From Lachnospiraceae bacterium (GTDB lineage: Bacteria; Bacillota; Clostridia; Lachnospirales; Lachnospiraceae): 64,000 nt of DNA. Shown here one piece after another: positions 45,564-54,389 of this stretch (the first letter of the stretch is position 1; every line of letters begins with the position of its first letter). A program made the translations under genes and the position numbers. The notes beneath the pieces were generated by a model. That model made no database searches and was not told the origin of the DNA. It was given only the letters and a program-made list of their open reading frames with translations. Location of the stretch: positions 62,001 through 126,000 of the forward strand of contig JAGBEO010000028.1 in NCBI GenBank assembly GCA_017936885.1, read 5' to 3'.

Positions 45564-46874
45564 ATGAAAAATATTATTTGTTATTTCTTTATTTTTTTTG
45601 CGGAAGCAATGATACTTTGGCAATACGCTTTTCACTGCTTTGTTGCAAAATATAAAACGGCGGTAAGAGTGTCAGTACTATGCGGGCTCTACTGTATTCT
45701 GTTTGCTGCAGCACTATTTGAGTCAAAATGGCTGAACATCATTCTGTATTTTGCTGCCAATTTTATATTCCTGTCTACTCAGCACTGCTTAAATTGGTAT
45801 TCTGCATTTTTTCATTCCTCTATACTGACAACTATTATGATGACATGTGAACTGGCGGTATATTATGTCATCATGTATTTTATGCCGGATTTTTTCGCAA
45901 AAAATGAAATTCATAATCTTTCTGTTTTTGCTATATGTTCCAAACTGATATTTTTTACTCTTGTTTCTGTTCTGCTGCATTTATTTTTTCTGAAAGAGCA
46001 GCAAAGTTTTGATGGGCAGCTTGACAAATCAGTGTTTTTTCTGATATTGATTCCCGTAACCTCTGTTTTTGTTATGCTTACCTTTATAAAAATCAGTGAT
46101 TCCTGCATGTTATCTCCGGCTATGAACTGGATGATAACACTTAGCGCTGTTTTTTTACTGGTAATCAATCTGCTGGTGTTCGGGTTCAATCAATATAATC
46201 AGAAAAAAAGTATGGAATTTACGGAAATGCAGTTATTACTTCAAAAGGAAACAGATTCAGCGCAGTATTATGAGATGATGCTTGCGCAGAACGAAAATCA
46301 GAGTATCTTAATTCATGACATCAAAAAACATCTGCAATCTATAGATATGCTGAACCGTAAAAACGAACATGATAAAATCAATGCCTATATTCACCAGCTT
46401 TTAAATTCATCAAATTTGAAAGAAGTCTCACGGTTATGTGACAACGAAATGTTGAATATGGTTTTGGCAAGATACCAGCGGGAGTGTATTGACAGGCATA
46501 TTGCTTTCCATGCTGATATCCGAAAGGGGACTGTAAATTTTATTGAGGATTACGATATTACATCCTTGTTCTGCAACCTGTTGGATAATGCGGTAGAAGC
46601 ATCCGAGGGTATTCTTGATTCTTTTATCGAGATAAACACAAGCAAACGTGAAAAAACGCCGTTTGTTGTGATAACTGTCATAAATTCCAGCAGGAAAAAT
46701 CCTTTTTCCGAACAAACAAATAAACTGGCTACCTATAAGCATGACAAATCAAAACACGGTTTCGGGATCAAAAGCATTCGTAAGACAGTCAACAAATATC
46801 ATGGCGATATGCAGATGTATTACAGCCAGGATTCACTGACTTTCCACACGATTATTAGGTTAAGGAGATCATGA
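45564..46874 (+). CDS. Sensor histidine kinase, AgrC-like (GHKL)
   Basis: A 436-residue kinase with about six N-terminal membrane helices (to residue ~208), a coiled-coil, the phospho-acceptor H251 in LIHDIKKHLQSI and a GHKL ATPase domain (NLLDNAVEAS, HGFGIKSIRKTV). This is the AgrC/ComD layout for peptide pheromone sensing. No AgrB protease or AgrD peptide gene is adjacent, so the signal is unknown. Confidence 0.93.
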   Translation: MKNIICYFFIFFAEAMILWQYAFHCFVAKYKTAVRVSVLCGLYCILFAAALFESKWLNIILYFAANFIFLSTQHCLNWYSAFFHSSILTTIMMTCELAVYYVIMYFMPDFFAKNEIHNLSVFAICSKLIFFTLVSVLLHLFFLKEQQSFDGQLDKSVFFLILIPVTSVFVMLTFIKISDSCMLSPAMNWMITLSAVFLLVINLLVFGFNQYNQKKSMEFTEMQLLLQKETDSAQYYEMMLAQNENQSILIHDIKKHLQSIDMLNRKNEHDKINAYIHQLLNSSNLKEVSRLCDNEMLNMVLARYQRECIDRHIAFHADIRKGTVNFIEDYDITSLFCNLLDNAVEASEGILDSFIEINTSKREKTPFVVITVINSSRKNPFSEQTNKLATYKHDKSKHGFGIKSIRKTVNKYHGDMQMYYSQDSLTFHTIIRLRRS

Positions 46875-46972
46875 TATTGCCCGAAAAAACCTTGCCATGC
46901 TGAATGTAATATGATAACCAAAATTGTCAAAAAGAACTGATCAGGAAACAGAAGCCAATCACAGGAAGCAGA

Positions 46973-47002
46973 TTGCGCAGAAAAGCATGACTATGATATA
47001 AT
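46973..47002 (+). promoter_or_regulatory. Probable promoter of the DUF362 gene
   Basis: TTGCGC (46973-46978) and TATAAT (46997-47002) are 18 bases apart, 65 bases before the start codon. Confidence 0.5.
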
Positions 47003-47066
47003 CTTCCATGGAGAATAAAGGGAAGCATAACAGCTTCGTATGCATTAGGATATGGAGGTACATAAC

Positions 47067-48185
47067 ATGGAACAGGCTAAAGTTTATTTTACGTCTTTTA
47101 AGGCGACAGAGCATGAGAACCTTTTGCAGAAACTGCACCGTCTGATGAAGACAGCGGGATTTGAGCAGATCGATTTTACGGATAAATATGCGGCGATCAA
47201 GATTCACTTTGGTGAGTATGGCAACCTTGCATTTCTTCGCCCGAACTATGCCAGAGTGGTGGCAGATTATGTGAAGGAGCTTGGCGGCAAGCCTTTTTTG
47301 ACAGACTGCAATACGTTATATGTGGGCAGCCGCAAGAATGCCCTCGACCATTTGGAGACAGCCTATGTGAACGGCTTTTCCCCTTATCAGACAGGGTGTC
47401 ACGTGATCATCGGTGATGGTTTGAAAGGGACGGATGAGACATTGGTTCCTATCAATGGAGAGTATGTTAAAGAAGCAAAGATCGGTCATGCTATTATGGA
47501 TGCGGATGTATTTATTTCATTGACTCATTTTAAAGGGCATGAGATGGCAGGATTCGGTGGAGCACTGAAAAATATCGGTATGGGATGCGGTTCCAGAGCA
47601 GGTAAGATGGAGCAGCACTGTGAAGGAAAGCCCAGTGTAGATCAGTCTGCCTGTGTAGGCTGTGGTGCGTGCAGCAGGATCTGTGCTCACGGAGCGCCGA
47701 TCATCGAGAACGGTAAGGCAACCATCGATCATGACAAATGCGTAGGCTGCGGACGTTGTCTTGCTGTTTGCCCGAAGGATACTATCGCAGCGGATTTCGC
47801 AGATTCCATTGCGGTTTTGAATTATAAGATGGCGGAGTACAGCCTAGCGGTATGTAAGGGACGCCCGTGTTTCCATGTATCGCTGATCTGTGATGTGTCA
47901 CCCAACTGTGACTGTCATGCGGAGAATGATATTCCGATTATTCCGAATGTAGGAATGCTTGCTTCTTTCGATCCGGTAGCCTTAGATCAGGCATGTGCTG
48001 ATCTGTGTAATCAGATGACGCCGGTGGAGAGCAGTATCCTCGGTGAGAATCTGAAGAAGCACGGCAATGAGGAGGGACATGATCATTTCCATATGACCCA
48101 TCCCGATACAGAATGGAAATCCTGTATCGCCCATGCGGTGAAGATTGGGCTTGGCACGGATCAGTATGAGTTGATTACGATTTAA
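47067..48185 (+). CDS. DUF362 domain protein with two 4Fe-4S clusters
   Basis: The 372-residue protein has an N-terminal DUF362 domain (KIHFGEYGNLAFLRP, LSHFKGHEMAGFGGALKN-like segment) and a ferredoxin insert with two CxxCxxCxxxC clusters (CVGCGACSRIC and CVGCGRCLAVCP). It is probably an electron-transfer or cofactor-related protein; the exact reaction is unknown. GGAGGT lies 7 bases before ATG 47067. Confidence 0.88.
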   Translation: MEQAKVYFTSFKATEHENLLQKLHRLMKTAGFEQIDFTDKYAAIKIHFGEYGNLAFLRPNYARVVADYVKELGGKPFLTDCNTLYVGSRKNALDHLETAYVNGFSPYQTGCHVIIGDGLKGTDETLVPINGEYVKEAKIGHAIMDADVFISLTHFKGHEMAGFGGALKNIGMGCGSRAGKMEQHCEGKPSVDQSACVGCGACSRICAHGAPIIENGKATIDHDKCVGCGRCLAVCPKDTIAADFADSIAVLNYKMAEYSLAVCKGRPCFHVSLICDVSPNCDCHAENDIPIIPNVGMLASFDPVALDQACADLCNQMTPVESSILGENLKKHGNEEGHDHFHMTHPDTEWKSCIAHAVKIGLGTDQYELITI

Positions 48186-48199
48186 AAGATTTGGGGAAG

Positions 48200-48241
48200 T
48201 AATGGTTTATTTCACACAACGGAAATAGACCATTGCTTTTT
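48200..48241. terminator. Bidirectional hairpin terminator
   Basis: AATGGT...ATTTC (48201-48213) pairs with GAAAT...ACCATT (48222-48234), followed by CTTTTT. It lies between the convergent DUF362 and methyltransferase genes and overlaps the last codons of the latter. Confidence 0.7.
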
Positions 48242-48929
48242 CATGGAAAAGTTCCACTGCGGAATATTCTTGTTCCAGTTGCTTTTTTAATTGCGGTAGT
48301 GTCTGGAAAGGCGGAGTAAACCATCCCTTTCTGGCGAGAACGTGATTCACGACAAAATCTGTCCGTCTGCATTCTCCTTTGATGTAAAAGCATCCGCAAA
48401 AGATTCCGCCCTTTTTCAAAACGCGGGCTGTCTCAGAAAATGCCTTCTCTTTATCGGGAAAAGCATGGAAACCGTTCATGGATAAGACGATATCGTAGGT
48501 TTCATCAGAAAAGGGCAGGCTGCCGACGTCGCCCTGCATACAGCGGATATTTGGGAGCTGATTTCGAGTAAAACGTGCTTGCGCCTGGGAGAGCATATCT
48601 TCTGAATAATCCAGACAAGTGATCTGTGCATTGGGAAGCTTCCGGTATTTTTCCAAAGTAAAAACAGCAGTTCCCACCGGCACATCCAATAGGGTTCCGG
48701 AGAAATCCGCGGGAATCATATCTAAAACTTTTCCGGCGATTTCAACGTCGTCTACATTACCCCAAAAGAAAGCAATGTATAATCTGGACCACCATTTCTG
48801 TCGGGACAGAACATCATCATAAATGTTCTTGGACAGCTTGTAGGCATCTTTTATCGTCTCATTTTTCTCAGTTTCTTTCATTTCAGCATTCTTGGTCTTA
48901 GTATTTGTTATCTTGGTACTTTTTTTCAT
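48207..48929 (-). CDS. SAM-dependent methyltransferase (UbiE-like)
   Basis: A 240-residue class I methyltransferase with motif I LLDVPVGTAVF, an acidic LDYSEDML, and YDIVLSMNGFHAFPD. A polar, Lys/Glu-rich 25-residue N-terminal extension is present. It resembles Firmicute UbiE/COQ5-type methyltransferases of unknown substrate. A divergent TetR gene and a palindrome between them suggest regulated expression. Confidence 0.88.
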   Translation of the reverse strand: MKKSTKITNTKTKNAEMKETEKNETIKDAYKLSKNIYDDVLSRQKWWSRLYIAFFWGNVDDVEIAGKVLDMIPADFSGTLLDVPVGTAVFTLEKYRKLPNAQITCLDYSEDMLSQAQARFTRNQLPNIRCMQGDVGSLPFSDETYDIVLSMNGFHAFPDKEKAFSETARVLKKGGIFCGCFYIKGECRRTDFVVNHVLARKGWFTPPFQTLPQLKKQLEQEYSAVELFHEKAMVYFRCVK

Positions 48930-48978
48930 GAATTGTATTCCTCATTTTCATATCTTCATATAGACTCTGCATTTAGAC

Positions 48979-49014
48979 GCCACACTTGTGGCATCTCAAA
49001 GTATAGTGTATGAT
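48979..49014 (+). promoter_or_regulatory. Palindromic operator and TetR promoter
   Basis: GCCACACTTGTGGC (48979-48992) is a near-perfect palindrome between the divergent methyltransferase and TetR genes. TTGTGG within it (48987-48992) and TATGAT (49009-49014), 16 bases apart, may form the TetR promoter. The site is well placed to control both genes. Confidence 0.6.
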
Positions 49015-49167
49015 AAAGTTACAGTCAACAAACCGGACAGAAAGTGTCCCAAATCATTGAAAATGTGGCAGATAGAAGGATATAGAGAAGATATAACTGA
49101 CGGCGCAATCCATGGGCATGAGATAATCATATATTTTATGCAGGTTGGAGAGGATAAGGAGAAAAGA

Positions 49168-49719
49168 ATGGCAAACAAAAGTAACAGTTCCCTGGCACAG
49201 CAATCAAAAGAGTGGTTTTTAGAGGCTCTGCTGAAGCTTATGGAGCATAAGAAATATGAAGACATCACGATTAAAGAGTTAGCGTTGAAAGCAGGTTTAG
49301 ACCGGAAAACTTTTTACCGCAATTTTGACACAAAAGAAGATATTCTTAATCTCTATTTAGATCAGACTTGTAAAGACTATATCAGTAATTTACGCAAAGA
49401 AGCTGTCTTGACAACTTACACAGTGGCGAGAGCTTATTTTTGTACCTGTAAAATGCATGTCGATTTCTTACGCCTGCTTGATACAAACGGATTACTGCCG
49501 CTTTTGCTGACGGCGTTTGACAAGTATCTGCCGGAACTACACAAGATATTTGAGGATGAACAGTCAGCAAGTAATCCGGTCTATTATTCTGAGTATGCAT
49601 TATCTTATTTTACAGGCGGTTTCTGGAATATTTCTATCAAATGGATCAGAAACGGTGCCAAAGAGACGCCGGATGAAATGGCACAGATTATTGATACGCT
49701 GATGTCGTATCCGTTATAG
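49168..49719 (+). CDS. TetR/AcrR family transcriptional regulator
   Basis: A 183-residue regulator with helix-turn-helix ITIKELALKAGLDRKTFYRNF. Length and the C-terminal segment (GGFWNISIKWIRNGAKETPDEM) suit the TetR group with a TetR_C domain common in Clostridia. ATG 49168 has AAGGAG upstream; the frame is open for another 180 bases back across the promoter. It probably represses the divergent methyltransferase gene. Confidence 0.92.
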   Translation: MANKSNSSLAQQSKEWFLEALLKLMEHKKYEDITIKELALKAGLDRKTFYRNFDTKEDILNLYLDQTCKDYISNLRKEAVLTTYTVARAYFCTCKMHVDFLRLLDTNGLLPLLLTAFDKYLPELHKIFEDEQSASNPVYYSEYALSYFTGGFWNISIKWIRNGAKETPDEMAQIIDTLMSYPL

Positions 49720-49859
49720 AATTGTTAAAACTGATAGCGATTGGGCGGAGCAGGGATAGGATAGTTTACGATATTATAATGGAATTGTATGTGTGCTTGT
49801 GATAGACTAATGCTATTAGATTATTCAATAGATCGGATTTTGTGGAGAGTAACAGTTGT

Positions 49860-50390
49860 ATGCGAAAGGTTGTTTTATTTATTGCAATGAGCCTTGACGG
49901 ATATATTGCAGACAAGAATGGTAATGTGGACTGGCTCAATGGACAGAGCGGGAATGAAAATAATATTGATACTTATTCCATTTTTATAAAAGATGTAGAT
50001 ACTGTTATCATGGGCTGGAATACCTATCATCAAATTGTGACAGAGCTATCCCCGTCAGAATGGGTATATGATAATTTAACAAGTTATGTCATTACACATA
50101 GAGAACTATCATCGACAAACAAGATTATATTTACGAATAAAAATACTTGTGATATTGTCAATGAGTTGAAACAAAAGCAAGGAAAAAATATTTGGATTTG
50201 CGGAGGTGCAAACATTATTCAGCAGTTAATAGAAGCTGACTTAATTGACGAATATTATATTTCAGTAATACCAACAATTTTGGGTTCCGGAATTCGTCTT
50301 TTTGGAACAAACCTGAAAGAAATCAAATTAAAATTAGTTGACACACAAACGTATAACGGGATAACTGATTTGATTTATACACGCAGATAA
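49860..50390 (+). CDS. Dihydrofolate reductase family protein (RibD C-terminal-like)
   Basis: A 176-residue protein of the DHFR/RibD reductase fold: SLDGYIADKNGNVDWL, VIMGWNTYHQ, IWICGGANIIQQLIEADLIDEYYISVIP. These small YyaP-type proteins are common and mostly uncharacterised; they are not the housekeeping FolA. Codon use is distinctly AT-richer than the neighbours, which suggests lateral arrival. Confidence 0.9.
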   Translation: MRKVVLFIAMSLDGYIADKNGNVDWLNGQSGNENNIDTYSIFIKDVDTVIMGWNTYHQIVTELSPSEWVYDNLTSYVITHRELSSTNKIIFTNKNTCDIVNELKQKQGKNIWICGGANIIQQLIEADLIDEYYISVIPTILGSGIRLFGTNLKEIKLKLVDTQTYNGITDLIYTRR

Positions 50391-50635
50391 AATCTAATTG
50401 CCGGAAAGCAATGCTAAGCTCTTAGGAGTAATCTTGGACGTTTCTCTGTTTTATATTTGAACTACGACAGAACATATTGTTATTTCGAAAGTAATTCATG
50501 ACCAAAATCGACCCGTTTACAGCATAGGCGCTTTGGGAATGGTGATGTTACGCCGAAGTATTGTATAGAAAAGTTTAACAGTCAATAAAGATATACAGAC
50601 AGAATAATGGAGTTGGGCAAGGGAGAGAGTACGTT

Positions 50636-51172
50636 ATGAACATATCATGGAATCAGACCTATGGGGTGCTGCAGAGAGTAAATTCCTTCGGCATGTTGCA
50701 AAGTACACAGAGTAAACTGGAACGGCAGCAGGAGACACAGAATCAGGTGGAATTCTACGAGCAGCAGAAGGAAAATCTGAAAAATGTAACATGTGAAACT
50801 GTGGAAGAAATCGCAGAGAAATTAAAACACCTGCATTCCTACAATGAACAGATTGCAGCAGTCAAAGCAGCTTACAATAACGAGCAGATGTTTCATATTC
50901 TGGATGAATCCACGGAGCGCGGCGAAAAGATCGCAGAGGCTGCTGAAAAGATGGAACCGAAGACACCGGAAGAAAGAAGAGAAGAATTGATCGAGGAAGC
51001 ACTTGGAATCGAGAAGCCGGATGGCGCTCTTGGCGAAGTTATGGACGAGATGGAAGAAGTCGTAAAGGAAATGACCGAGCATGTGGCTGAGGAAATGACG
51101 GAGACTTTGGATGAAGCTGTATCAGAGCAGGCAGATGTAGAAACAGCGGAGAGTCTGGATGAAGAAGCGTAA
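50636..51172 (+). CDS. Glu-rich helical protein of unknown function
   Basis: A 178-residue, almost wholly helical and acidic protein, with NISWNQTYGVLQRVNSFG at the start and a C-terminal half of Glu/Met/Ala-rich heptads. No membrane segment or known motif is seen. A GGGAGAGAG site precedes the ATG. Probably Lachnospiraceae-specific. The 245 bases before it hold no gene. Confidence 0.65.
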   Translation: MNISWNQTYGVLQRVNSFGMLQSTQSKLERQQETQNQVEFYEQQKENLKNVTCETVEEIAEKLKHLHSYNEQIAAVKAAYNNEQMFHILDESTERGEKIAEAAEKMEPKTPEERREELIEEALGIEKPDGALGEVMDEMEEVVKEMTEHVAEEMTETLDEAVSEQADVETAESLDEEA

Positions 51173-51197
51173 AGTATGTTCAGATTTGTACACGTGT

Positions 51198-51230
51198 GCT
51201 ATAATAAGTTCGGGTTAAGCAACCTGAACC
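51198..51230 (+). promoter_or_regulatory. Extended -10 promoter of the cupin gene, with adjacent hairpin
   Basis: TGCTATAAT (core at 51200-51205) is an extended -10 box 63 bases before the cupin ATG. A 9-bp stem (51208-51216 with 51221-51229, one G-T pair) follows at about the transcription start. Confidence 0.45.
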
Positions 51231-51267
51231 ACAGACACATCTGAGCAGACAGAGAGGGGTAAATCAT

Positions 51268-51597
51268 ATGATTCTGAATTTTGACAACATGGAAGAACAG
51301 GTCATTCCTAATTTTAAGGGTGGCGAAAAAGAACTCAAAACCCATATGTACACGGATGATCTCTGCAAGATCATGCGCGCTACTTTAGCACCGGGAGCAA
51401 CTATCGGTTTGCATACCCATGAGACCAACTGTGAGATCATCTTTATGTTGAAAGGAACCGGCGTGGTTTTATATGAAGATGGTAAGGAGATATTGCCGGC
51501 AGGCAGCTGTCATTACTGTCCTAAGGGGCGCAGCCACAGCTTGCGGAATGAAAGTGATGAAGTGATTGAGTTTTACGCAGTGGTGCCGGAGCAGTAG
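51268..51597 (+). CDS. Cupin domain protein
   Basis: A 109-residue single-cupin protein with metal-type histidines (LHTHETNCEIIFMLKGTG and HYCPKGRSHSL). Activity unknown; such proteins often bind a metal and a small carboxylate or sugar. GAGGGG lies before the ATG. Confidence 0.88.
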   Translation: MILNFDNMEEQVIPNFKGGEKELKTHMYTDDLCKIMRATLAPGATIGLHTHETNCEIIFMLKGTGVVLYEDGKEILPAGSCHYCPKGRSHSLRNESDEVIEFYAVVPEQ

Positions 51598-51701
51598 GAA
51601 AGGATCTGTACTTGCTATAAAGGATAAAATCAACTTCAGCTTGCGAAACAACCACAGAAGCAAACATAAGAGAATAGAGCAATAAGTATTACATTTTACA
51701 G

Positions 51702-51735
51702 GCAGACGGGCATGTTTCCCCGTCTGTTTTGCTGT
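51702..51735 (+). terminator. Intrinsic terminator
   Basis: CAGACGGG (51702-51709) pairs with CCCGTCTG (about 51718-51727) and TTTT follows. It is 105 bases after the cupin stop. The remainder of the 51598-51872 gap shows no gene. Confidence 0.7.
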
Positions 51736-51872
51736 GCATCTTTTGTAAGGCAACCAATTCTGTAAGCCAGGTAGATTGCAGGTTTCTTTTTCGCTTAATA
51801 TGATTTATAATAGGGAACAAAAGACATGTGTCCCATTAAGTCAGCAGCAAACAGGAAAGGGATTCACAATTC

Positions 51873-52931
51873 ATGGAACAGGAAAATCAGAAAACCCCGC
51901 ACAAACGCCGAGTGCGTTATAAGGGAACACATCCCCGGAAATTCGAAGAAAAATATAAAGAACATAATCCCGAAAAGTACGCAGATACCATCGAGAAGGT
52001 AATCAGCAAAGGCAGTACCCCGGCGGGGATGCATCTTTCTATCTGTGTCAAAGAAATACTGGATTTTCTGCAGATTCAGCCGGGACAGAAAGGATTGGAT
52101 GCCACACTCGGTTACGGCGGGCACACCCGCAAGATGTTAGAGTGTCTGCATGGACAGGGGCATATCTACGCGCTGGATGTGGACCCGATAGAAATTGTTA
52201 AGACCAGACAACGATTGGAACAGGCAGGCTACGGGGAAGAGATTCTGACCATCATGCAGGAGAATTTTGCCAACATCGGAGAAATTGGGGAGCAGTACGG
52301 TCCTTTTGATTTCATGCTGGCAGATCTGGGGGTATCGTCCATGCAGATCGATAACCCGGAGAGAGGTTTTTCCTATAAGCTGGACGGACCGCTTGACCTT
52401 AGACTGAATCCGGAGAAAGGTGTGTCGGCAGCAGAACGTTTGCGGGAATTGTCCAAAGACGAACTGGAAGGGATGTTAGTGGAAAATTCCGATGAGCCAT
52501 ATGCTGCTCAGATCGCGGCTGAGACTACGAAAACTTTCCGCTCTGGCAAAAAGATTGAAACCACCACGGATCTTCGGGAAACCATAGAGCGGGCGCTTGC
52601 CTTTCTGCCGGAGAATGCAGAGAAAAAGGAAATATGCAAGAAGACCTGTCAGAGAACTTTTCAGGCGCTTCGCATTGATGTAAACAGCGAGTTTGAGGTG
52701 TTAGAGGCATTTTTGGAAAGTCTGCCGCAGGTGCTTTCGCCAGGCGGCAGGGTGGCAATCCTGACCTTTCATTCCGGCGAGGACAGATTGGTCAAAAAGG
52801 CGTTTAACCGATATTATAAAGAGGGTATATTCAGCGATATTTCCAAAGAGGTTATCCGTCCTTCCGCAGAGGAATGTTTCCGGAACGGACGTGCCAAGTC
52901 CACGAAGATGCGGTGGGCAATCAAAGCGTAA
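51873..52931 (+). CDS. RsmH-like 16S rRNA methyltransferase paralogue
   Basis: The 352-residue protein has RsmH hallmarks: LDATLGYGGHTRKML, LADLGVSSMQIDNPERGFSY, DGPLDLRLN, FQALRIDVNSE and TFHSGEDRLVK. RsmH makes N4-methyl-C1402 in 16S rRNA. Here a ~45-residue basic N-terminal extension is present, the normal HIPVLL start reads MHLSICV, and the gene is not in the mraZ-rsmH-ftsL division cluster. It is thus likely a second, specialised copy. No strong ribosome site but GGAAAGGG lies upstream. Confidence 0.88.
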   Translation: MEQENQKTPHKRRVRYKGTHPRKFEEKYKEHNPEKYADTIEKVISKGSTPAGMHLSICVKEILDFLQIQPGQKGLDATLGYGGHTRKMLECLHGQGHIYALDVDPIEIVKTRQRLEQAGYGEEILTIMQENFANIGEIGEQYGPFDFMLADLGVSSMQIDNPERGFSYKLDGPLDLRLNPEKGVSAAERLRELSKDELEGMLVENSDEPYAAQIAAETTKTFRSGKKIETTTDLRETIERALAFLPENAEKKEICKKTCQRTFQALRIDVNSEFEVLEAFLESLPQVLSPGGRVAILTFHSGEDRLVKKAFNRYYKEGIFSDISKEVIRPSAEECFRNGRAKSTKMRWAIKA

Positions 52932-52950
52932 CAGACAGAGGTAACAGAAC

Positions 52951-54315
52951 GTGAAGACAGCGATCAATCAAAGAACAAATGTGGATTTACTCCATGGGCC
53001 GATCATGAAATCCATGGTTGTATTTGCCCTGCCCTTATTGTTATCCAGTATTTTTCAGCAGTTATATAACACAATGGACACCGTTATCATTGGACATACA
53101 TTGGGAGAGACCGCATTGGCGGCAATGGGAGCCTCGGCGGCGATCTATGATCTTCTAATGGGCTTTGCGCTTGGTATCGGCAACGGTCTGGCGATTGTGA
53201 CGGCGAGAAGCTATGGAAGCGGTAATCAAAAGATGCTTAAGAAATCGGTGGCGGCATCGATCGTGATCGGAGCCGTGGTTACGATAGCGATTACGATTTT
53301 GACCCGGTTTATCCTGTATCCTTTCTTGAGGTTGCTGAACACACCGGCAGAGATCATAGACCAGTCCTATGCCTATATTTCTACGATCACGTTGTTTGTT
53401 GTGGTGATGTTTGCCTACAATTTATGTGCCGGTATTCTCCGGGCAATCGGCAACAGTGTGATGCCGCTTGTTTTTCTGGTGATATCATCTCTGCTGAACA
53501 TTGTACTTGACCTGTTCTTTATTATCCGCTTACATATGGGCGTACAGGGAGCGGCAGTGGCTACGGTGCTTGCACAGGCAGTTTCGGTTGTGCTGTGTTT
53601 CATTTATATAAGGCAGAAAGCGAAGCTTCTGATTCCCGGCAAAGAGCATTTTGCGTGGGATCGTGATTTATATGGGGAAATGACTGCGCAGGGATTGTCG
53701 ATGGGTTTTATGAGTTGTATTGTGAATGCGGGAACGGCAATCCTGCAATCGGGTATTAATGGACTTGGGTATCTTGTGATTGCAGGGCATACCGCGGCGC
53801 GGAAACTGTTTCAGTTTATCATGATGCCGTTTATTGCCATGAGCCAGACGATCAGCACTTTCGTGTCACAGAATCGCGGCGCAGGACAGCCTGCGCGTAT
53901 CCGCAAGGCAATGAAATGTGCCTATCTGTATGGTGTTGCCGTGTCAGCAGTGATGACGGTATTGATGCTGTTCGCCGCCCCTTCTCTGGTAAAACTGATT
54001 TCCGGTTCATCCGAAAGCGTGGTGCTGCAAAATGGTGCCATGTATTTACGGGTTGTTGCACCGTGCCTTTCCATTTTAGGTGTGCTCAACTGTACCAGAA
54101 ATGCCCTGCAGGCAATCGGGCAGAAGGTATTGCCGTTGATATCAAGTGTCATAGAGTTGATCGGAAAGATCCTTTTTGTCCTGCTTTTGATACCGAGATT
54201 CCAGTATATGGCGGTTATTTTCTGTGAACCTGTGATATGGTGTTTTATGACCTTGCAGCTTGTGGTGTCATTTTGGAGGAATCCTTTTATCCGGTCAGCA
54301 GATAGGGAGTTTTGA
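52951..54315 (+). CDS. MATE family efflux transporter
   Basis: A 454-residue protein with about twelve membrane helices and MATE features such as GPIMKSMVVFALPLLLSSIFQ and YNTMDTVIIGHTLG. It should export cationic compounds by Na+ or H+ antiport. It starts at GTG 19 bases after the RsmH-like gene, with GAGGTAA upstream. Confidence 0.93.
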   Translation: MKTAINQRTNVDLLHGPIMKSMVVFALPLLLSSIFQQLYNTMDTVIIGHTLGETALAAMGASAAIYDLLMGFALGIGNGLAIVTARSYGSGNQKMLKKSVAASIVIGAVVTIAITILTRFILYPFLRLLNTPAEIIDQSYAYISTITLFVVVMFAYNLCAGILRAIGNSVMPLVFLVISSLLNIVLDLFFIIRLHMGVQGAAVATVLAQAVSVVLCFIYIRQKAKLLIPGKEHFAWDRDLYGEMTAQGLSMGFMSCIVNAGTAILQSGINGLGYLVIAGHTAARKLFQFIMMPFIAMSQTISTFVSQNRGAGQPARIRKAMKCAYLYGVAVSAVMTVLMLFAAPSLVKLISGSSESVVLQNGAMYLRVVAPCLSILGVLNCTRNALQAIGQKVLPLISSVIELIGKILFVLLLIPRFQYMAVIFCEPVIWCFMTLQLVVSFWRNPFIRSADREF

Positions 54316-54389
54316 TTGGCTCGTGCTTTCCAGCGGGCGGTTGGGTTTGGATGACAGGGTGGTAAAATGCCCTGGATGGGAGAAGTAAG

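Noticed and set aside
46871-46903. 10-codon frame as an AgrD pheromone gene
   Set aside because: It lacks the amphipathic leader and acidic tail of AgrD; kept only as a low-interest remark.
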